Position numbers and translations under genes: made by a program
The notes under the pieces: model-generated
Seen by the model: only the letters and a program-made list of their open reading frames with translations
The model's database searches: none
Told to the model about the DNA's origin: nothing
Part shown: one piece after another, positions 1 to 13,388 of the stretch
Position numbering within the stretch: the first letter of the stretch is position 1
Layout: every line of letters begins with the position of its first letter
NCBI GenBank assembly: GCA_029204225.1
Contig: CM055114.1
Coordinates: 15,772,270-15,836,269 of the forward strand
Direction of reading: 5' to 3'
Length of the DNA stretch: 64,000 nt
Source: Diphasiastrum complanatum
Lineage: Eukaryota; Streptophyta; Lycopodiopsida; Lycopodiales; Lycopodiaceae

Positions 1-149
1 AGTCTGTCAACTATCTATACATTCAATTGAAGTTGAAATTAATTTAGGGCTACGTTGAAGCAGCTAGTCATAATGCATATTAAAAAATAAAAGCATATAA
101 AATCAAAGATAAACTATAAGAGTAGTGTAAGTTCACTTACCATGCTTGC

Positions 150-747
150 TTACAATCCCACCTTTTCGCTCGAGCCCAACCTAGGGTTGCCTATCCCATG
201 CATCCTAGCGGCCGCATCATCTTTCTGAATCTTGTAATTATCTGGTGTTCGTTCATCCGCTTTTACACGGTTCCAATCATTTCTTGAACACAAGGATGGC
301 TTGGATGGCCCGTCCCTATAAGCTCGTCGTGCCATATCACGACGATGCCTAATCCATAAGCTCATATGCTTATGAATTTCCTTCTCGTCAAATTCCTCTT
401 CTTGTTGGAATTCGTCACGAAGAATACCAATAACCTGTCGTTTATTGGCGGCAGGTTGTTCGGACCATTTATTAAATAATCTGTCGCCAAAATGGCATTG
501 GCATAAAGAATGGAGTCGGTCCAAAACCACCATTCCTTTTCTATTGGCAATTATATTGCCTTGAGAATCCACGTCATAATAAGGATTTGTGGATGACACC
601 GAAGGCGGGAGCCCCGGCCTCTTGTGAGGGACCACCCTCATTTTGGCTAAGCATATTTTGCAGTTGTGTTCTTTGCTTGAGAGTTAGTGATTCATATAAA
701 TTTTTTACAAAGTCTCCCGAGCTTTCACCACTGCCTGACCCCGACAT
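150..747 (-). pseudogene. CACTA-element accessory gene (plant TNPA/Transposase_24-like), broken
   Basis: The reading frame starts at the ATG at 747-745 with a Gly/Ser-rich N-terminus and runs to about 590. There the coding signal moves to another frame and continues to a stop at 150. The second part holds a basic, Trp-containing block (SLWIRHRRDMARRAYR) and a WNRVKADER segment, which recall the DNA-binding/transposase-associated protein of plant En/Spm elements. This assignment is by resemblance only. It lies head-to-head with the TNP2-type gene that begins about 300 bp away, a layout that fits a divergent two-gene CACTA element. The frame change near 590-641 is a disabling indel unless an unrecognised intron exists. 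The 3' exons probably lie left of the window. Confidence 0.5.
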
Positions 748-1049
748 GATTACTACATTCATAAACATACAATACATTACAATAAACCCTAATATATTGA
801 AATGAAGTAGAAAATAAAATCGATTACAGAACTTTAATGCATATTGGAGTGGGACTTTCATACCTGTATTAACAAAAGGAGAGAGATATGCGTGTAGAAC
901 TCGAACTTGCACCAAGATTGGCATAAGAATCATGTAAGCGACAATGTATTAGAATAGGTATATCTAAAAATTAAAATATTAGAATCATACAATAGTTTTA
1001 TGTTATTTGTGTTTTGTACTTGTGCATATATGCAGTTTATCACAACAAG

Positions 1050-3524
1050 ATGATACATTCAGATCAGTCTAGCGATGAAGACAGTATTCAAGTTAACAGG
1101 GTAAGTAATAAACATGCATGTGTTCTTGTTCATAAAAACTTTGTTATTATAAGTTAAAATATTGTGCTAAAGTGACATGTACTTGATTTTTGTTTCTCAT
1201 AGAAAAATTATTTTCAAAATAAAATATGGTGCACATGCCTCAAGTGTGATGGACAAAAGATGCGTGAAAGACGCATTGTTGAAAATCATTTGTGGAAGTT
1301 TGGACGAAAAGAAGAAGGTCAACCATCGAATTTGGAAGATGTTGAGGTTTGTTAATTTTATATGATTGTTTTTTATTATAATCTTCGTTAATCTATGTAT
1401 GTCACTTATGAAATTTGTTTAATGTGTGTAGCCAATACATCGAATGCCATTTCACGGAGTTGGTCCATCCGTGTTTAGTTACAACCAACATCAAGTTTTG
1501 ATAGACATGAGAAAACAAAGAATGAAACAAATTGAAGAGGCAAACACAATTGGAAAAGAGAAAAATCACTTTGATTCTAATGATTATGATGATGAGGTGC
1601 AACACGATGAAGCAATGCACAACATGTTTGAATCTTACTTTGAAACAAATGAGAATGATGATATGCATGCATCTTCTAATGAAAACGGAGATCACGAACA
1701 ATTTGAGATGGATGAAGACGAGATTCTATTGCGCAAGGAGGCAGACACTCCTCTATATCCTGGAACATCCATTTCGAGACTAGCTACGTCAATTCTTATT
1801 CTAAACCTTCACATGGAGTGATAGCGTGACATCTTTATTCGGGTACTTAACACATAACACAACTATTTTATACTTTATAGCATATTTACATTAAGTTAAT
1901 TTTTTTTCTTTTCTAACAACTCACATTGCTCTTTTTTTAGGTTGTTGCATCGAATACTTCCGAAAGAAAATGTGATACCTAAAACACGAAAAGAAGCACA
2001 AAAGATGATGACCATGCTTGGAATGAATTATGACACAATACATGCATGTCCAGAAGACCATGTTCTATATAGAGCTGAGCATTCAGAAAAGCTTCAATGT
2101 CCAGTGTGTGACGCTTCATGTTTTCGAGATGACGTACAAGGGGATAAAGTGCCACGAAAAGTGTTACGACATTTTTCAATCATCCCACGATTGCAACGTT
2201 TATTTCGATGTAAATCTTTGGCACAACTAATGGATTGGCATGTCAAAAATCGATTTACGGATGATGTGATGCGAGTACCAAGTGATTCACCTGCATGGAA
2301 ACATATTGAAGACCAATGGCCCGAGTTTAAAAACGAACCTCGTAATTTGAGATTTGGCCTTGCTATGGATGGCGTAAATCCTTTTAGCATTCAAGCGTCA
2401 ACTTGGTCCACATGGCCAGTTGTGCTCGTTAATTACAACATACCTCCATGGTTGAGCATTAAAACGAGACACTTGTTATTGGCTTTATTGATTCCAGAAA
2501 AGTACAAGGCCAAGAACATGGATGTGTATCTTGCACCTTTGATGGATGAATTGTGCATTCTTTGGAATGGTATTCACGCTTATGACATCTCGAGACCTTT
2601 ACAACAACGAAACTTCGTTGTTCGTGGAATTTTAATGTGGACGATGCATGACTACCTTGGTTTAAGCGAATGTTCAGGTATCTATATAATGAATCTAATC
2701 CGTTTTAGGGTTTAACGTTTGAGTATATTTAACTGAGCTTATGTTTAATTTGGTTTATAAACTATGTAGGTTTAACCACATCGGGTTACAACGCATGTTA
2801 TATTTGTGGACCCCTTTTGGAGGGTTGACATAGCACAAATATGTTAAAAAAAGTGGTGTACGAAAATCATCGCAAATACTTGCCACTTGATCATCCTTTT
2901 CGAAGGTTGAATAGGCGATTTTTTGGAAGGCGAGGAGATAATTCTCTAACTACACCACCACCCCCACGCATGAGAGTAGCGGAATGGCATGGTGAATGGC
3001 TTAAACATCACGATGTTAATTCTTCATGGAATGAATCCAGTGATGGTATGAAACGGTTGTCTATTTTTCATAGATTACCCTAATGGAGGAATTTATTGAT
3101 AAACTATCTATTGGATCTTATGCACATATTCAAAAACGTCGGTGAATCCTTATGGAACCACATCATTGGCATAAAAGACAACTCCGCAGCTCGTAAAGAT
3201 CTACAAGAGACCAATGTGAAAAAACCCTATTGGATTCAATACGCCGAAGGTGGAGATGAAATTCTACCTAGCGTGCCGTGGATTCTTACAAAAGAGCAAC
3301 TCTCATATGTTAAACATGTCATCCAAACTCTAAATGATGTCGAAATGATGGGAGAAGAAAGTACGAATAAAAATGATGAGATTCCTACAATCGTACAAGA
3401 CCAAATTGGGGGTAATTTGAGGCCCCCACGTTTGGATGGGATAGAATTAGAAGAAGAGGAGATTGAATATGAGGGTAACTCACATCATGAAAGAGACAGA
3501 TCGAAAATTTACGATTATACCTAG
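1050..3524 (+). pseudogene. CACTA (En/Spm) TNP2-type transposase, five-exon pseudogene
   Basis: Exons can be read at 1050-1100, 1203-1346, 1432-1842, 1941-2677 and 2770-3524, all with GT..AG borders and consistent phases. Exon 2 encodes a transposase-associated domain with the CTCLKC pair and a following ENHLW segment. Exons 4 and 5 encode the TNP2 (Transposase_21) core, including the block FGLAMDGVNPF and, downstream, the DLMHIFKNV block typical of the family. Three lesions are visible: a 1-nt frameshift near 1810-1814, an in-frame TGA at 2826-2828 and an in-frame TAA at 3081-3083, where relatives have Tyr in an LPYW motif. The product is the catalytic transposase of CACTA elements. This copy cannot make it, and it also lacks the usual longer C-terminus. 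Confidence 0.85.
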
Positions 3525-4200
3525 ACCTAGATTCAGATGAGTGTCAAGACATGTGTGATGACGAAAATGATGTAAATGATGAGAATGATCTATGATTATC
3601 TATCATTATTTTTTTTATATTCATCGTAATATTTTTTATGTATATTTTTATAGATAGAGTTGAATGTGATAATTATAATACCCGAACCTTGCGATTATGT
3701 CCTATTTCAGGATGTCACCACATATTCCCTCCCTGCGGCGTGTAGGTTTTTCCATGCAAGTTGAAAAGATTAGAACCTCGTCTTTAACGGGAGAAAAGTA
3801 AGGCTACACACATTCCTAGGATTGGAGATTTTAATTATCTACATTTCACCTTTGCATATTAATTAATTGCTAGTGTATGTGATAAAATACGATATTGCTT
3901 TGAACAAAATGAAAATTATGAATTACATTTAATTTCTTACTATGTTAGATAACGTATTCTAATAATAAAACAAATTGAAATAACACAAACTCACCAGTAA
4001 ACTCACTCGAAGCTTAAGTGCAAACGTGCAATTGCTCGCTCTTTAAATGCTTGCTCTCTTTTTTTTGAATATTTTTGTCACATGCACAAGAATTTAAAAA
4101 ATAACATTATATTACACAATTGAACCATTATTATAAGCAAATTCAAACATACAATTACCATCAAACATTATCTAGTCATCCACTACTATAAATCTTAATC
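3525..4200. other. Non-coding, AT-rich; contains one copy of a microsatellite-linked repeat
   Basis: No coding signal is seen. At about 3769-3830 there is a segment (core gtctttaacgg, then ggctacacac, then ttcctag) that recurs at about 24704-24770 and, inverted, at about 51018-51105. This may be the decayed 3' flank of the CACTA element, but no clear CACTA terminal inverted repeat was found. Confidence 0.5.
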
Positions 4201-4204
4201 AAAG

Positions 4205-5740
<1,536 letters not shown>

Positions 5741-5769
5741 AAGAGAAGGCACTGGATCGCGCGAATTGG

Positions 5770-6160
5770 AAGATTGAAACAGACGTCGGAATTCGACGGC
5801 CTGCAAACACGTTGAAATCTGACGTCTATGCCCATTCAGGCCCGGACAGATTCCGTGGCCAGGCTTTTGGCATGCTGACGTGGACGTCGGAATGCGACAA
5901 ACGTTGAATTCCGACGTCCACGTCGGATTACACGTATTTTTGTTTTAAAAAAATGTGTGACAGATCATATCCACGTCTGCATGTCGAAATCCGACATGTC
6001 GGACTCTAACGTGCCTTTGAAAAATTGGTTACCGCCCATATTTCCCAATCGCTGGACTATGAATTTTGGATTTTTTACTGGGACGTCGGAACTCAACGTG
6101 TCGGATTGCAACGAATTATGAAATTTTCGATTATACGTCGGACGCGGACGTCGAAATTTG
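5770..6160. repeat. Cluster of GACGTCGGA-type motifs with a perfect 14-bp inverted repeat
   Basis: Direct and inverted copies of a gacgtcgga/tccgacgtc motif occur near 5782, 5820, 5880, 5908, 5920, 5985, 6082, 6100 and 6136-6155. Arms at 5880-5893 and 5908-5921 are exact reverse complements (14 bp) around a 14-nt spacer. The arrangement resembles the subterminal repeat zone of a CACTA-type transposon, where the accessory transposon protein binds. No terminal inverted repeat was found to confirm this. Confidence 0.6.
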
Positions 6161-6292
6161 CGCCATATGTTATTGTGATAGAGATCTATCAGGACTTGAT
6201 TTCCTACTTTCTACAATTCTGTTTCAGATTGATTCTTGATTGTTTACAGATTATAGATTATTATTAATCTAATCTACAGAAACATCAGGGAA

Positions 6293-6600
6293 TCTCAGAA
6301 CCTACAAAGTGCTTCTTACAACTATCACTGAACAATTATCAGAAGAACTCCTTAGGGAGCCATAAACTGGGAAACATTGGACATCAATGGTATAGTAGAT
6401 CAATCTCTAAGTCCTGCACATCTACCTAATGCTAACACAAATGGGAATCCTACAAAGTGCTTGTTACAACTGTCACTCAACAGTTGTAAAAAGAACTCCT
6501 CAAGGAGCCGATAACTAGGAAGCATCTGAACTGAGTGAAAAAGGTGGATAAGCTTCCAAGCCCTACACATCTACCTGATACTAATCACAAACAAATCCTT
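6293..6600. repeat. Imperfect tandem duplication of about 155 bp
   Basis: Two adjacent copies begin near 6293 and 6447. Shared blocks include ctacaaagtgctt, agaactcct, aggagcc and cctacacatctacct. No coding signal is seen. Confidence 0.75.
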
Positions 6601-7260
6601 AAGAGAGAATTAATAGCAACAAACACATTCATACATCAGTACCCAAAGTATATGCATGAAGATGGAGCATGAAAAGAAATGCAAGTAGTAGAATCTTCAA
6701 TTCAAGGAGCAACAACATTTTAGTACATAACACATGCTATGAAACTCGTGGTAGAGGCCTCTATCTATACCCACGAGCTATAGAACTCAATTGTATCTTA
6801 TTTTGGAGTCCACCTCTTGCAACTAAGTGAACCCCAATCTATAATTATTTGAGTTCCACCTCTTACTTGATAATAGGAGGCCTCTTTATTAGAAACCTAA
6901 CTCAAGTTGAGAGAGTCTAAATTACTAGCACCCACATGGCTTCCATCTTTCGGGAATTACCATGGGGCTCACAAAATTTTCATTTAGCCTAGCACTAATA
7001 ATTCTCGTGGTCTCAAACTCGGCTTTCAACTGCATCTCTGATGGAAACTCTTTTTGGGTGATGAGACACTGCATTGACACGTTAGGGGCATGGCACCAGC
7101 TGACATTATTCTCCCTCTATAGTGTTGCAAATCCCTCTACAATGCCTCAGCTTTGATGCTTGATTCTTGGAAAGGCATGGATCAGCATTTGCCTGCGTAA
7201 AACCAAGAAATTTTATCATTATAACGTCACGCTTATCGACAACACTTCAAAGTCACAACA
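6601..7260. other. Unassigned sequence
   Basis: No supported gene. The segment near 6745-6890 carries related direct and inverted blocks (aggcctct, gagtccacctcttgc/gagttccacctcttac), which suggests an old short repeat. The small ORF near 6962-7156 has no recognisable product. Confidence 0.4.
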
Positions 7261-7270
7261 GATTATTAGA

Positions 7271-7368
7271 ATAGCCCTGCATAACTGAGAGTCTCCTGCT
7301 TGTTCTTTTCAGCTTTCTTTTTGTCAAGAGACTTCTCGTAGCTTATCTCCTTTCCGATGGCTTCAAAC
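7271..7368 (-). other. Possible terminal exon of an unidentified gene
   Basis: On the minus strand an acceptor-like ...ttgtatag precedes about 33 codons. They read as a Lys/Glu-rich peptide (KEISYEKSLDKKKAEKNK) followed by tandem stop codons. The composition is more protein-like than the surroundings, but no upstream exon was found and I do not recognise the product. It could equally be chance. Confidence 0.2.
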
Positions 7369-8510
7369 CTATACAAGAATGAACATAATTAGTGAAAGTG
7401 CCGACTAGGAAAAAATGAACACTTCCTAGTTTCTACATCTAGGAAATCCGCTCTCATATTTCTTATATAGGAAATATATCTGGCTTAAATTTCCTATACA
7501 ACAATGAACATAATTAGGGAAAGTGTTGAGGTGAAAATGAATGATGAGTGCAAATAAGAAGTTGCAGAAGTACAAATAGTAGCACTGTTTGCAGGAGGCA
7601 CTTGCCTAAAAAACGTTGGCATTGCTTTCACTGGTTATCTCGTGATCGGATACAAAAATCTGATACAAACATCTGGAACTGCCAGAACAGATTGGATGTG
7701 AATCCACTAGTGCTGCTATGTCCTTGAGATTCCAAGAAGTGCTCATCCGGGTGTGCTATCGAAGTGCTCGTCCGGATGTGTTATGTCAAGAAATCAGATG
7801 CCTATTTAGCGAAAACAAAAGATGTCATGGATATCGATATCATAGGCAATCGTGCTGATAATGCCACCACTCCGAGGCTGAACGAAGACGTGCTAGAAGA
7901 AACAAAGCAAATGGCATTTATTCAAATACCAAGGCCCGCAGATCAAAGGTTCGTAAGGAGGCAGTTATTCGGTAAGCCGCAGATAAACAAAAGAGTATCT
8001 CCAGAGACACGGACTGCAACCAACGGAAAGCCGCACATGATGGCCACTCCTCAACTGTGACTCTTATGAAAATGTCTTTATACTACTACTTCTCTATAAT
8101 TTGCACTTAGGAGCATGATCTCAAGACCACCACATTGTGGCTAGGCCACTCTCAAGGAGTAAATGCGGATCAATTACATTATAATGAAGATATTGCTCTG
8201 GTCATGTAGTAGTGATCGGAATCAAACGAAACAGAGCTGGAAAGAATGGCCTCATCGTATCAGAACTATACGGGGTAAGAAGAGAAGAAAAATTACATTC
8301 TTCATTTAGGACTGTGGTAGACATGAGAAATCATCATGTGAAGCTAAAATATATAGAGAGAAAAGTCTTGATTACCATGCTCATCATGTACATAGCAAAA
8401 CAGAAAATGTTTAACAAAGCTTGGAAAATGATCATTTGCTAAGGCTGTGTAGAGGCAGAATGTTAACCTCTCTTCCGCATCCTATAATCGTAGATTGAAT
8501 GTGCCCCTAC
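7369..8510. other. Unassigned sequence with two short ORFs of no recognised family
   Basis: ORFs at 7764-8060 (98 codons) and 8212-8442 (76 codons), both plus strand, show no domain or motif that I recognise and no nearby regulatory signal that would support them. A short direct duplication (gtgctcatccgggtgtgctat/gtgctcgtccggatgtgttat) lies at about 7740-7785. Confidence 0.35.
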
Positions 8511-8516
8511 TCATCC

Positions 8517-8581
8517 ATCGCTACAAAAACTGATCATTAGTTGATTATTTGTTTAGAATCATTAGTTTCTATAGCAATGGA
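8517..8581. repeat. Short imperfect inverted repeat (MITE-relic-like hairpin)
   Basis: A left arm beginning ccatcgctacaaaaact and a right arm ending agtttctatagcaatgg are imperfect reverse complements flanking a short AT-rich centre. The size and symmetry resemble a remnant of a small inverted-repeat transposon. No clear target duplication was identified. Confidence 0.45.
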
Positions 8582-8732
8582 TAGTTATCTGCTAGAAACT
8601 ATGCTAGCTTTTTTGGTCGAAATGAATTGACGTTATCCAACATAATATAGCATAATCTAGAATTCATAAGATTAACACCACATTTTTTTTGGTCAGCGAT
8701 ATTCAATTTAGCATAGTGTAATCTAGAATGCA

Positions 8733-8735
<3 letters not shown>

Positions 8736-8821
<86 letters not shown>
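8736..8821. repeat. (GA)n microsatellite
   Basis: Uninterrupted GA dinucleotide run of about 86 bp. Confidence 0.98.
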
Positions 8822-8824
<3 letters not shown>

Positions 8825-8854
8825 TCCAGCGGCCAGTCAGATTCTGATTACCAG

Positions 8855-9286
8855 ATGCGAATGTCAGATTTTAGATGCCAATGCAACGCTTTCAGACCAA
8901 CGGGATCCTTATCTATACGTTACTGTAAAGGAAATCAAAATACTCTAGCGGATGCTTTGAGCAGGTTACCGGTTATTAATCAGTTGAGCTTTACTGTTAT
9001 AGAACCGGGGTTGTTTCAGTCTCTTCAAGGACTTTATGAGTCCGATCCTTATTTTGAAAAGTATTGGCAACAAGTACTTTCAGGGTTCAATTCAAGTTTG
9101 CAAGATTCCTTGAATCAGGGAAAGACTGAAACGGATTACCTAATTCGAAACAGGATTTTGTTTCGTAAGGGAAAGGTGTGTGTACCGAAGAATGACACAG
9201 GAAGGGCCCAAATCTTGCATGAGTCTCACGATAGTCCATGCATAGGACATCCAGGTATACAAAGAACACTTGCAAGGAGGTTCTAG
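8855..9286 (+). pseudogene. Ty3/gypsy pol fragment: end of RNase H and start of integrase
   Basis: The frame encodes the RNase H tail motif YCKGNQNTLADALSRLP, then a linker, then an H2C2-type integrase zinc finger of which the two His (HESHDSPCIGHPG) and the following GIQRTLARRF are visible. The Cys pair and the integrase catalytic core are missing because the frame ends at 9286 and unrelated sequence follows. The left side is cut by the (GA)n run. This is a both-ends-truncated remnant that is not clearly assignable to the other gypsy copies in the window. Confidence 0.85.
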
Positions 9287-11398
9287 ATTGGAGCTTGGAT
9301 CTAGTTATGACTGGGTGGTGAATACTCGAGGCCAACATGTTATCTTCCTTTGTGTTTAAGAGTAGGAACACAGGTGGAGGAGAGATCCTTGGAGGCTTGC
9401 AGATCCTTACTTGTAGGTGGAGGCATCTTAGCTTGGAGTTGGAAAAGCATCTTGGAGCTTGCAGGTTGCTTGGAGGACATTTGGAGGCACTACCTTGGAT
9501 TTGGAGGACTTTCTCCTTTATACCCCAATGCACATGTTGTAAAGAAATCAACACACACTAATGAGACTACTAGAAATGCATGGTCACTCGACCCCAATTT
9601 TTTTTCAAATTTAAAATTATCATGTTGTTATCTAAGGTTCCATTTATTGTTCATTTTAAATCTCTCGAGTCATTGTCTTATGAGATTGTCTCAAGCGATT
9701 GCTACGTTAAAAGAAGACTTTGTTGATCCGTCGTTCACCAAATCCGAATCGCCGCCTTGCAAGCAGATTTGAAAATCATGTTTTTCCTCAGAATTAGCTT
9801 GTAGATTACTAAAACAGCAAAAACTCTATAAAAACCACATAATGGGGGCTGTATTTTCACCAATTTTTGTCTGAAACCTACCGAAAACCATCTAAAAGTT
9901 TTTTGGGACAGGTCGCAGCAGGGCTGTGGGGTTTTTTGCCAACTTGCAAGCCCTAAGAACAAGCAATAAAAGTAGTAATTATGATAAACCTACAGCTACC
10001 ACAAGCACACTCCTATGAAGGGTGATTCCACACAAATATCCTATCGTGTAGTGAGCTTCGGAACGCGGATTCTCAGCCTCTTGATGATATGCTTTACTAT
10101 CCCATAAATTTAAACTTTTTCATAATTTTCATCAACAACTAACCCCTATGGAATAACTAAATAATTAGATTGCTTGATTGGAATAAGTGACGAAACAACC
10201 TGAAACTAATATTCATTCAGTTTAACGCATATTGTCTTCAATAACGTTTCTTCTATTTAGTAGTATCTTTACTGACGAATGTTCCTATTTCCCATAATCT
10301 TGATTAACGATTCTTCTATTTGGCGGTATTTTCATTCACATATGTTTCTATTTTCTCCCATCTGCATGATTGCTTCTTCTATCTATCAATATCTTCAGTG
10401 ACATTTCACGATCAGATGCAAGATTGATTGTGATGTATTGAATGATTACGCATAAACGAATAATAACAAAAAAAAACTTAAATGTCTAATGAGAGAAATA
10501 GGCTGAATTCATACTGAAGCACAAGAAGAATGTACTAGCAACAAAGCTTTGCAATACAGGTTATCTTCCAACATTTCCCATGAACTCAAATCAGTCGGGA
10601 TTCTAAAAATAAATACATGTCATGAATAAAAGATCAACAAATGAACAAATGGACAATTAGGAACATTTCAAAGCTAGACCAATCACAGAAAAGGCAAAGA
10701 AATGTTCACCTGTCCTTATCAGGCCGCGAACGACAAGTAATGCCTTCAAAAGCGGATGTGTACTGCTAGAATGATGCACGATCCAAGCTTTAGACTTTGA
10801 GGAAAATGTGCACACAGTGTATAAGCGCAGGTCAGAGGTACAAGCTTGAGCACAACTGCTGCTTGAACACGACCCCTGGAGCCAAAATTGCCGAATCTTG
10901 TGGAGCTATTGGTGTGCTGCCTCTGCCTCTGCCTGCACCACCTCTGCCTGCACCAGAATGCAATAAATGCTAATTGTTCATGATCTGAGCACTCTGAGCT
11001 AGCGAGAGAGAGAATGCTGCTATCTTAACGAAGCTACAGAAGCCACTAAGGTGCGTTCAATGCATGAATCTTATGCTAATGAGGCCAGCACATAATGTGC
11101 CATCACTGTCTGCATGATCAATCACGAAGCTTTACATCTAGCTGCTATTGAGGCCAGTGCACAATGCGGCAGACTGTCATGAAAAGTCACAAAGTTCTAC
11201 ACCTGTGCGAGAGATTAGTGACTGACTATTCAAGGGACTTCTCGGCCCACAAAGCAATCAGAAAAATGCCTGCCAGGCAGTGCTAGGGGATACAAGAAGG
11301 GTTGATACTTGCACAAGAGGGAAAGGCGACTAGGCAAGGTAGATGAGGAAAGGCGACTATGCAAGGTAGATAATAGTACGTGCAGGTATCTAGGTATA
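9287..11398. other. Unassigned sequence
   Basis: No supported gene. At 9370-9510 there is a GGA/CTTGGAG-rich degenerate minisatellite (repeats of cttggagcttgcag and ttggagga). At 10910-10950 a short duplication of ctctgcctgcacca occurs. The rest shows nothing that I recognise. Confidence 0.4.
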
Positions 11399-12583
11399 TG
11401 TTGTAAAGCTACCTTTACAAGTTTTACTTCCGGCGTCATTAGCGCTAGCTATGTCATTGGCGCTAGCTATGTCCCCAGCGCCAACAGCGCCCCTGTTGCT
11501 CCCGGCGCCGGCGTCGCTCCCGGCGCCACTGTGACCAGAATTCAGCCGGCGCCAAGTTTCTATGGCTGAAAATCTTTGATCGGTTCTAGCGGAGTCCAAA
11601 GAGCTCAGATCGATGTGCAATCACCTCACACGATCTAGGCATGATTAAAGGAAGCCTGGGGATCAATAAAATCTAGAGAGAGAAAATGACTTTCTAGAAA
11701 GAGAAAATCCTAGAGAGAGAAAAACGTGCTTTACCAGCTTGGGTAGAGTGCTTTGTATGAGGGGGGGTGCCGAATCACACCAATACTATAGGGGAGTGCG
11801 GGTTGCGACTCAGGGCGAGCTCCAACCAAGTCTCAGCCTCCCTTGCTGGAATGTTGTCATGGCTCTCGCCTTGGCATGCTAGCGCCCCAGAGACCAGGGT
11901 CGGTCACACACTTGAAATGTAACCTTCTCAGATTTATCAATAAAGTGGGATTTTCCTCAAACTGACTCTGATTACCTTCTGGGTTTCAGTGTTCGGTAAA
12001 AGCGCCAGTTGTAAGGCCGCTTTCAAAATCTTTAACTTGGCACATAGCTGAGGGTCGTATCCCGGGACGCCAGCGGTATGCCGTCGGGACCATTCGGTCC
12101 GTGGCGTCAGCGGCATGCTGTCGGGACCATTTGGTCCAGGAACTGGTTGTTTCCATATCTGTCGCGGCTTGTGGTTCTGAGTGTTCCTTGCATGAACGTG
12201 AATGGGTTAAGCTCTTGGGGAACGGGCTCTAACCTGTCGGCTGAGTTGGATGGCTTGCTTGGGTGGATGTTACATGTTTATGGCTGTCCAGTCTGGCGTG
12301 GCGCCAGGTTGGCTTCCAGCACTCGTGACGAAGCTTTCAGTTGATTAAGTCTGATGTAAGTCAGACCGCTTGCTTGGAATGGATGTTACTCGTTTGTAAC
12401 GAAGCTTCGAGTTGGTTAAGTTTGATGTATGTCAGGAGGCTTGCTTGGAGGGGAGTCACCCACATCGGGACCCCCGATCTGGCATGGCACCAGGTTGGAT
12501 CTCAATGTTGGTTTTCGGAACTCCAAGTTGGTTAAGTCTGATCGTTGTTGGCGAGTTGGCTGCTTGTATGTCAAGTGGGTTTG
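11399..12583 (+). repeat. Element B 5' LTR, first part
   Basis: Matches the 3' LTR at 19000 onward with substitutions and small indels. One is an extra run with gcgctagctatgtc repeats near 11440-11490. The remaining ~70 bp lies beyond A at 16895-16963. The direct target repeat of A is GTTTG at 12579-12583. Confidence 0.9.
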
Positions 12584-13297
12584 TGTTGTAAAGCTGACTC
12601 GGGTGCACCCAACGTGCCCTGTAAGACTCAAAGGGGTGACACTCCCTAAGGTCCCAGAGCAAGTTAGAACGTCAAGGACTGAGCCTCCGACCTGTGGTGA
12701 GCCAGTCAAGTAGTCACAAAGTCATGAGCTAGCTCTGGAGCTCGAGTCATGGCCTAGTCAGGAAAGCAAGTTGATTCGGCCGCCGGGACGGCTCTCGGGA
12801 CCCATGTCCGGGAGCCAGACTGATTCTGCCAGGCTTGCCAGACTTAATCAGCAAAATAAAAACTAAGTCCTAAAAAGCGTGCTTTACCAGAAAGCACTAT
12901 GTTTCAAACCAGAGGGGGTGCGCCGAATCACAGCAGAACTATAGGGGGAGTCTGGCAGACAGAAACTTGGGCAGTTCAACCAGCGCCAGGAATCCAGTCG
13001 CCAGGTCTCAGCTCCCTCTACCAGCACGAGCCAGGCACAATGCCCAGCACGTGTTGGTGGCCCCGAGACCGGTCAGTCTATGTATGAATGTAACCTCTTC
13101 CAAATCTACTAAAGTTGATCCTTGGGGATGATTACCATTTCGGTTTCGCCTCCGGGACTGGTCCAAGTGGAAGGACCCTTACTACAACCTTTTTGCGTCG
13201 CTGGCGCCTAAGGGTCCCTGTCATCGACATGGGGCTTGCCGCTATGCCAATTGGTCAGTTTGGCGACCACTATGCCTTGGGTTTCATGTGTGGCTTG
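12584..13297 (+). repeat. Element A 5' LTR, 3'-truncated
   Basis: Collinear with 15970-16686 up to the shared gtgtggcttgtc. After that point the 3' LTR continues ~200 bp more, whereas this copy passes directly into the gag leader. The end of the LTR and the primer-binding site have therefore been lost in one deletion. Confidence 0.88.
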
Positions 13298-13388
13298 TCG
13301 AGCTGTGGGGCCCGGTTGACAGAAGGGAGAGCTTCAAATATAAAAAGGATTGAGGCGATAATCTGTTGGAAGTACACCTCTGACTATA

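Noticed and set aside
4186-4200. cactactataaa as a CACTA terminal repeat for the first element
   Set aside because: Wrong position and orientation relative to the transposase gene, and no partner or 3-bp duplication found.
7764-8060. 98-codon plus-strand ORF as a host gene
   Set aside because: No recognised motif, no intron or promoter support, and the length is compatible with chance; kept only as unassigned.
9087-9554. 155-codon minus-strand ORF
   Set aside because: Its right half is the reverse of a GGA-rich minisatellite and its left half overlaps the gypsy fragment in antisense.
12078-12709. Several overlapping ORFs in the B LTR, duplicated at 19616-20192
   Set aside because: They are in LTR sequence, not conserved in frame between the two LTRs, and have no domain.
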